From contig JBBIQS010000143.1 in NCBI GenBank assembly GCA_037442205.1, forward strand, positions 1 through 10,617: a stretch of 10,617 bases of DNA, read 5' to 3'. The stretch comes from JBBIQS01 sp037442205 (GTDB lineage Bacteria; Myxococcota; Myxococcia; Myxococcales; UBA5297). The position numbers were made by a program, and so were the translations under genes. How positions within the stretch are numbered: the first letter of the stretch is position 1; the number at the start of each line of letters is the position of its first letter. Positions 6,688 to 10,617 of the stretch are shown here, in pieces. The notes below the pieces were generated by a model that saw nothing but the letters and a program-made list of their open reading frames with translations, was not told the DNA's origin and made no database searches.

Positions 6688-6732
6688 GCCCGCTTCGAAT
6701 CGGGCACGAATGCCGTCACCCTCCTCGTGCCC
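6688..6732. promoter_or_regulatory. two overlapping inverted repeats in a divergent intergenic region
   Basis: The first element is an 18-bp near-palindrome centred on TTCGAA: GCCCG (6688-6692) and CGGGC (6701-6705), with one mismatched pair between arm and core. The second is a perfect 8-bp stem, GGGCACGA (6702-6709) with TCGTGCCC (6725-6732) and a 15-nt loop. They share GGGC at 6702-6705, so as RNA they are mutually exclusive. They lie 40-84 bp upstream of the membrane protein start at 6648 and in its leader direction. They could be an operator pair or an attenuator-like switch. No ligand-binding class is recognised. Confidence 0.3.
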
Positions 6733-6896
6733 CCATGGCTCTCGCAGGTCGGGACATCGTTGCCGACCTCGCCCGCCCGATCAGCTCTGCCCAGTCCGGC
6801 CTGGGCGCTCTCCCCTCCGATACCTCTGCCGTCGGGTTGGCGCGCGATCCAGGAGAGAGGTAGCGTTCGCCGTTCACCGAAACGGAGGATTGCCTC

Positions 6897-7493
6897 ATGC
6901 GCATCAACCACAGCAGCTCGATCAAGCAGCCCAAGTCGGCGAGCGTGGCCAAGCCCCATTCTTCCGACCAGGCCAAGCCGAAGCACCCGAAGAAGCCGCA
7001 AGACAGCTTCGACCCGAAGCCCGTTGATTCCGCCAAGGGCACCTCCTCCGGCGGGAAAACGCAACCGGCCTGGGTCGGGAACCTCACCGTGCAGCTCTCG
7101 CGCGGAGGGCCCAGCTCGCCCAAGCCGCTCGCCGGCCCGATCACCTATGACAGCTGGGTCCGGCAGCGTGCCGATTCCCACAAGATCAGCTTCGAAGTGT
7201 GGCAGCCCGGGGTTACCGACTTCGACAACCCGAACCTCTGGAAGCAGCTCGACCTCGAGGCCCACTACTCGACGGGCGGCGGTCCGGAGAAAGTCGAGCA
7301 CGTTGCGCTCGATACGCGCAGCGGCAACAACGCCCGCTACACGTTGGATCTGGGCAAGCTCGATCCCTATGGGCCGCAGGCCGGGCCCACCTCGCTGCGC
7401 GGGCCACAGAACGTGAGCCTCTACTTCACCGTCAACGGGAAGCGCCTCGACGACGCGGGCAAGCCCATCTCGGTGGTCTACTCGACCAACTGA
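6897..7493 (+). CDS. orphan 198-residue protein with basic Lys/Pro/Ser-rich N-terminus and beta-rich C-terminal domain
   Basis: The ATG has GGAGG 8 nt upstream, which fixes the start. Residues 1-56 are a low-complexity Lys/Pro/Ser/Asp segment (eleven Lys, no hydrophobic core), so no Sec signal is visible. Residues about 58-198 look like one globular beta domain: W-V-G-N-L-T-V-Q-L near 59-67, aromatic-rich strands F-E-V-W (99-102) and V-S-L-Y-F-T-V-N-G (173-181), ending at V-V-Y-S-T-N. The layout recalls small myxobacterial domains of unknown function such as DUF6209, but I cannot align it convincingly. It could be exported by a non-Sec route, or bind a polyanion through its basic tail. The gene stands alone between divergent and convergent neighbours. 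Confidence 0.75.
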   Translation: MRINHSSSIKQPKSASVAKPHSSDQAKPKHPKKPQDSFDPKPVDSAKGTSSGGKTQPAWVGNLTVQLSRGGPSSPKPLAGPITYDSWVRQRADSHKISFEVWQPGVTDFDNPNLWKQLDLEAHYSTGGGPEKVEHVALDTRSGNNARYTLDLGKLDPYGPQAGPTSLRGPQNVSLYFTVNGKRLDDAGKPISVVYSTN

Positions 7494-7567
7494 GGCCGAG
7501 GGGCACGCCGGGGCGGAATGCGGGCCGGGGTCTCGCGGAGTGTCGCCCACCACTGCTGTCCAATCCC

Positions 7568-7591
7568 CGCGGAGCAAGGCGGCTGTCCGCG
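7568..7591. terminator. weak inverted repeat between convergent genes
   Basis: CGCGGA (7568-7573) and TCCGCG (7586-7591) pair perfectly across a 12-nt loop in the 181-bp gap between the stops at 7493 and 7675. The position suits a shared transcription end, but the stem is short and lacks a U-tract. The rest of the gap shows no credible gene. Confidence 0.2.
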
Positions 7592-7674
7592 CGAATCCCA
7601 GAAACCCTGTCGGGCCGCTGGCGTCGTGGAGCTCGGCATGAAGAACCGCGGGCGGCGCCATCAACCTGCCCGAT

Positions 7675-9918
7675 TTACGGTGGTTCGTTGGCGCCGCCGC
7701 CACCGGCCTTGGGGACCTTGAAGCGAAGGTCGGTGGGCGGCCCGGGGACCACCTCGACGGTGGCGTCGGGGCAGGCCATGTTGCTGAAGGTCCAGGTCCC
7801 GGCGGGCAGGCCCCCGACCTCGGCGAATCTGTATGGGTGCTCGACGCGGAAGGTCTGCTGGCCGCGCGACACGTGCAGCGGCGGTGGATCGGGCGGATAC
7901 TCGTCCTGCCCGTCGCAGGTGACGCGCACCCGTGCCCCGGGGACGGCCCGCGCCTCGACCGCCAGTGGGCGTCCCACGGCCGGGGTGACCTCCACCGGCT
8001 CGAGCGCCCAGCCCTCTCCCCAACCGGTGAGCCGGTAGGGCACCTCGTACAGGCGACTCAAGCGCCAGCTGCCGGTCCCGGCCACCTCGACCTTGGCCTC
8101 CACCTTCGACTCGCTGGCGTAGCCCCCGGTGCGCAGCTCGAGCACGCCCGGCCCGGGCGCCGTCAGCTGCACCTCCACCACCGCCAGCTCCGGCCGGTCC
8201 TCGAGCACTAGGCCCTCGCCGGCGACCAGGTCCACCACCCGCCTCGGGCAGAAATCGCCGGTCACAAACCAGCGGCCCTCGGGCAGGCCGGGGAGGTCGC
8301 CATCGGGGCCGGTGAGGATCTGGTAGCGCTCCTCTCCGCGGTCCAACTCGAGCGGGCTGTCGCCGATGCAGTGGATCCCCAGCGGCGCCCCGGGCACAAC
8401 CTTGGCCTTGAGGGCGGTGGTGCGCCCGAGCCCGACCTTGGCGCGCGTCGGCTCGATGGCCCAGCCCTTGCCGCCGCCGAAGAGCAGGTACGTCGTCTCC
8501 CCCAGGGTGTTGAAGCGGTAGCTGCCCGGGCCGGGGATCATCAGCCGGGCCCGGTGGCGCACCACCTGCGACCCCGGGCGATAGGGCGCGAAGAGCGTCA
8601 GGTCTCCGGGGGCGGGCGCCTGCACCTCGATCGCGAGCGCTCCCGCCGGCTGGACGCGAACCTCCCCGAGCTCGAGGGTCGTCCCCGGCACGCCCTCGAC
8701 CTGGAGCGAGCGCGGGGCGAAGTCGCCGCTGAAGTTCAGAGAGTTGGTGCCCGGCCGCAGCTCGACCGTGAAGCGGCCCTGGCTGGAGGCGAAGCTCTCG
8801 CGGCCCACCTGGAAATTGCGGACGGGCTTGCCCTGGAGCACCAGGCGGCCGGTGGCGCGGCTGGGAGCCGTGGGCGGGGCGGCCTTGCGCAGCGTGATCT
8901 CCGGGCCCTTCTCCGGGTGGACGCAGTAGCCGCTCCCCTCGGCGCCGTCCAGGTGCGCGGTGCAGCGGCAGGTGTTGCTGCTGGACCTGACGGCGAAGGC
9001 GCCCTCGGAGTCGGTGGTCGAGGCGACCGCCTCCTCTCCGCAGTCCAGGGTGAGCCCCGCGACCGGGGCGCCGGCCTCGTCGACCACGCGCCCGCGGAAG
9101 CTCTCCGGGTCGGGGAGCGCCAGGCGCAGCGGCTCGGCCCTGGGGACGGCCACCTCGGCACTGGTCCAGAGGTAGCCGCGCGCCGTGGCGGTGACCCCGA
9201 GCGTCCCCGGATCGGCGGTGAAGAAGCGCACCAGCCCGTCCTTCCCGGTGCGCAGCAGCGGGCCATCGCGGGCGGCGGTGTCGACGAAGCTGACCTCCGC
9301 GTCGCCCACCGGCTGGCCAGCGCGGTCCACGACCTGCACCACCACCGCCAGCTTCAGCGGCTCGAGCACCAGGGCGAGCGGTGCCTCCTCGGGGACGCGC
9401 ACCTCCCTGGACTCCTTCCGGTACCCGGACTTGAAGGCCCGCAGGGTCCAGCTTCCGGCGCCCCTGGCCTCGAGCTTGAAGGTCCCATCCTTCTCGGTGA
9501 GGGCGGTGGAGAACTCCAGTCCGCGGCGGATCTCGACTCGCGCTTCGGCGAGCGGCGCGCCCTCGCTGTCGCGGACGACGCCCTGCAGAGGCACCAGGCG
9601 CGCCAGCCGGAAGGTGAACGCCTGCGAGGCACCCCGGGACGGGTGGAGCTCGGTCCTCAGCGCGACGTATCCCGGCGCGTCGGCCTCGAGGGACAGGGCC
9701 GGGCTGCCGGAGAGGGAGGTGACGACGAACACCCCCTTGGCGACCCTGCGCTTCTCGCGGGCATGGAGGCAGAGGACGGTCACGTTCTCGAGAGGCTCGC
9801 CGCTCAGCTCGTCGACGAAGGCCAGCTCGAACTTCGCCTGGCGCGGTGGGCCGGCGCTCGGCGCGGCCGCGGCCAGCGCCAGTCCCAGCGCCAGCCCCGC
9901 GCACCATTGAACAGGCAT
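7675..9918 (-). CDS. large secreted protein with carboxypeptidase-regulatory-like repeats and a duplicated C-terminal module
   Basis: 747 residues. A Sec signal peptide occupies 1-22 (hydrophobic run 7-19, cleavage near P-S-A); Cys 6 is too early for a lipobox. Four successive beta-sandwich repeats follow at about 30-104, 108-187, 189-268 and 272-345. Each shows the CarboxypepD_reg/transthyretin-like pattern (G-x-V-x-D-x-x-G-x-P-[LV]-x-x-A-x-V, then D-G-x-F, then a G-Y turn), clearest at 112-166 and 275-310. Cys 293, 317, 319 and 332 in repeat four may form disulfides. The C-terminal half contains two copies of a module of about 150 residues (about 434-587 and 588-735). Each has G-W-A-[IL]-E-P, V-P-G-A, a Cys-x-[GD] pair and L-P-x-G-x-W. 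The start is set by GGGAGG 5 nt upstream and by the signal peptide. A structural or surface-binding role is inference; no enzyme motif is seen. Confidence 0.85.
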   Translation of the reverse strand: MPVQWCAGLALGLALAAAAPSAGPPRQAKFELAFVDELSGEPLENVTVLCLHAREKRRVAKGVFVVTSLSGSPALSLEADAPGYVALRTELHPSRGASQAFTFRLARLVPLQGVVRDSEGAPLAEARVEIRRGLEFSTALTEKDGTFKLEARGAGSWTLRAFKSGYRKESREVRVPEEAPLALVLEPLKLAVVVQVVDRAGQPVGDAEVSFVDTAARDGPLLRTGKDGLVRFFTADPGTLGVTATARGYLWTSAEVAVPRAEPLRLALPDPESFRGRVVDEAGAPVAGLTLDCGEEAVASTTDSEGAFAVRSSSNTCRCTAHLDGAEGSGYCVHPEKGPEITLRKAAPPTAPSRATGRLVLQGKPVRNFQVGRESFASSQGRFTVELRPGTNSLNFSGDFAPRSLQVEGVPGTTLELGEVRVQPAGALAIEVQAPAPGDLTLFAPYRPGSQVVRHRARLMIPGPGSYRFNTLGETTYLLFGGGKGWAIEPTRAKVGLGRTTALKAKVVPGAPLGIHCIGDSPLELDRGEERYQILTGPDGDLPGLPEGRWFVTGDFCPRRVVDLVAGEGLVLEDRPELAVVEVQLTAPGPGVLELRTGGYASESKVEAKVEVAGTGSWRLSRLYEVPYRLTGWGEGWALEPVEVTPAVGRPLAVEARAVPGARVRVTCDGQDEYPPDPPPLHVSRGQQTFRVEHPYRFAEVGGLPAGTWTFSNMACPDATVEVVPGPPTDLRFKVPKAGGGGANEPP
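7714..8619 (-). repeat. tandem duplication of a ~150-residue protein module
   Basis: Residues about 434-587 and 588-735 of the 747-residue protein align at a constant offset of 151 over G-x-G-S-[YW]-R (463/614), G-W-A-[IL]-E-P (485/636), V-P-G-A (508/659) and the first Cys (517/668). The offset is then 159 over L-P-x-G-x-W (545/704) and C-P (557/716). The DNA has diverged, so the duplication is old. The conserved Cys pair in each copy suggests one disulfide per module. Confidence 0.7.
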
Positions 9919-9988
9919 CTCGCCTCCCGAGGTCGGCGCGACTCAGCACCGGCCATCCGCACCGAGGCAGGGCGCCCCGGTCCCCTGA

Positions 9989-10006
9989 CCGCAGCGCCGA
10001 CTGCGG
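9989..10006. promoter_or_regulatory. 6-bp inverted repeat upstream of the 747-residue gene
   Basis: CCGCAG (9989-9994) and CTGCGG (10001-10006) are separated by 6 nt. They lie about 70-90 bp upstream of the start at 9918, where an operator or leader hairpin could sit. No convincing -10/-35 pair was found nearby. Confidence 0.25.
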
Positions 10007-10203
10007 GGTCGAATCCCGATCGGACGATACCCCACTCCCCGCCGGGACGCATCGAGGCCACCGGCCGCTTCACCATCCTGCGACCGACGCGCCGGGAACC
10101 CGCCTTGCACCAAGAAACCCGAGCCAAGATCCGCACTTAGCCCGTCCGCCGTTTGGGCTGCTGGCAGGTGGGGGTGGGCAGCTCGCGCCCCGGGCCGCCG
10201 TGA

Positions 10204-10239
10204 CCTCACCTCCGACACCTTCGACACCTTCTCGACCTC
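10204..10239. repeat. four degenerate 9-bp units (minisatellite)
   Basis: On the minus strand the units are GAGGTCGAG, AAGGTGTCG, AAGGTGTCG and GAGGTGAGG, contiguous and without gaps; the two central copies are identical. The 9-bp period preserves any reading frame and would encode an E/K-V-S/E triplet repeat. A 20-nt uninterrupted pyrimidine run follows at 10251-10270 on the plus strand. Confidence 0.6.
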
Positions 10240-10270
10240 TGGGCTGGGCGCTTCCTTCCCTTCCCTCTTC

Positions 10271-10295
10271 GGCGGCACTGGCGTCGCCAGCCGCC
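10271..10295. repeat. strong GC-rich hairpin beside a pyrimidine run
   Basis: CTGGCG (10278-10283), T, CGCCAG (10285-10290) form a perfect symmetrical repeat, extended by GGCGG (10271-10275) pairing with CCGCC (10291-10295) across a 2-nt bulge. The stem abuts the 20-nt pyrimidine tract at 10251-10270. No U-tract supports a terminator in either direction. It may be a structured intergenic element associated with the minisatellite. Confidence 0.4.
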
Positions 10296-10617
10296 TCAGA
10301 AGGCGATGCCTCGCAGTTCGCCTGCCCGCGCGCCTGCTGCTCGAGAAGTCGGTCGACGGGGCGCAGCTCTCCATCCGTTGGAGGTGCTGGCGACCGTCGA
10401 TCCTGCGGAATCGGACCGCGCACTGCCAGAAGGACTCGCGTCTCGAGCTGGGGATGGCGCATGAGCAAGGGCGCTCGGGGTTCCAGCTCGAGGACAATCC
10501 CGACCTGCACCTCGCCATCTTTCCCGCCCGCCCGAATTGCCGGGCGGCGATCGAGGCAGGCGAGTAGACCGTCGTCCCGACCTCCCTGGGCTCCCGGCGC
10601 GAGTGACCGCCGTAGGG

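Larger units (their letters stand above)
9919..10617. other. about 700 bases without a confident gene
   Basis: This is the 5' flank of the 747-residue gene and what lies beyond it. On the minus strand a frame is open from the window edge to the stop at 10070-10072; a GTG at 10510 and, in another frame, an ATG at 10518 are possible starts. The predicted peptides have no domain I recognise, weaker third-position GC than the real genes, and a tail of low-complexity repeats. On the plus strand the codon-aligned frame is also open (about 10142-10567) but has no upstream start. The stretch also holds a stem at 9989-10006, a minisatellite, a pyrimidine run and a hairpin. It could be the decayed end of a gene lying to the right. 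Confidence 0.5.

Noticed and set aside
6690..6705. Second T-loop-like TTCGAAT flanked by GC arms
   Set aside because: The bases that should form the closing pairs (53-61 and 52-62) do not pair as in a tRNA, and no acceptor stem is present. It is better read as a palindrome.
10003..10020. tRNA T-arm-like sequence (GGGGTCGAATCCC)
   Set aside because: Position 54 would be G rather than T, no matching 5' acceptor or anticodon arm is found within 90 nt upstream, and no CCA follows.
7661..10140. Long alternative frames over the 747-residue gene (762 codons minus, 589 codons plus)
   Set aside because: They overlap a gene with signal peptide, ribosome-binding site and clear repeat structure. The alternatives are Arg/Gly/Ala-rich shadows.
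10204..10239. CRISPR-like array
   Set aside because: The units are 9 bp, contiguous and without spacers, and no cas gene is present.

Overview
The window is high-GC DNA (roughly 65-70 % by eye) with strong G/C preference at third codon positions, so long open shadow frames lie opposite and beside almost every real gene. The gene content points to a Gram-negative, predatory or soil-type bacterium, most likely Myxococcota or a related deltaproteobacterial lineage, with Acidobacteriota as the alternative. The evidence is a Cys-rich lipoprotein N-terminus (C-x4-C-P-x4-C-x6-C followed by an Asp/Gly/Pro linker), large secreted beta-sandwich proteins, an ECF sigma factor with a Spy/CpxP-like sensor, and a possible outer-membrane barrel ending in Phe. 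No replicon, phage, IS or CRISPR feature was seen. The phylum is inferred, not proven.

Layout. (1) 122-2098, minus: a 658-residue surface lipoprotein with Ig-like and repeated beta modules, behind a plausible sigma-70 promoter. (2) 2285-4404, plus: four closely spaced genes. They encode a DUF4349 lipoprotein, an ECF sigma factor, a 108-residue single-pass membrane protein whose start overlaps the sigma stop (probable anti-sigma factor), and a Spy/CpxP-like periplasmic lipoprotein (probable sensor). (3) 4474-5778, plus: a secreted protein with an HEXXGH zinc-protease-type motif. (4) 5893-6648, minus: a polytopic membrane protein. (5) 6897-7493, plus: an orphan 198-residue protein with a Lys/Pro/Ser-rich N-terminus. 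(6) 7675-9918, minus: a 747-residue secreted protein with four carboxypeptidase-regulatory-like beta repeats and a clear tandem duplication of about 150 residues in its C-terminal half. (7) 9919-10617: about 700 bases with no confident gene, holding a 9-bp minisatellite, a polypyrimidine tract and hairpins.

How it may work together. The best-supported functional unit is 3076-4404, a cell-envelope stress or metal-sensing cassette. The periplasmic Spy/CpxP-like lipoprotein would sense a signal, the small membrane protein would hold the sigma factor, and the sigma factor would redirect RNA polymerase. This matches the logic of CnrYXH of Cupriavidus but in a different gene order. The DUF4349 lipoprotein just upstream may be part of the same transcript. 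The HEXXGH protein just downstream is a candidate effector or target, but a 69-nt gap with an inverted repeat separates it. The remaining genes are envelope or secreted proteins with no demonstrable link to the cassette. I see no defence island or clearly novel machine. The items most worth a second look are the HEXXGH protein, the His-poor sensor cassette and the duplicated module in the 747-residue protein.
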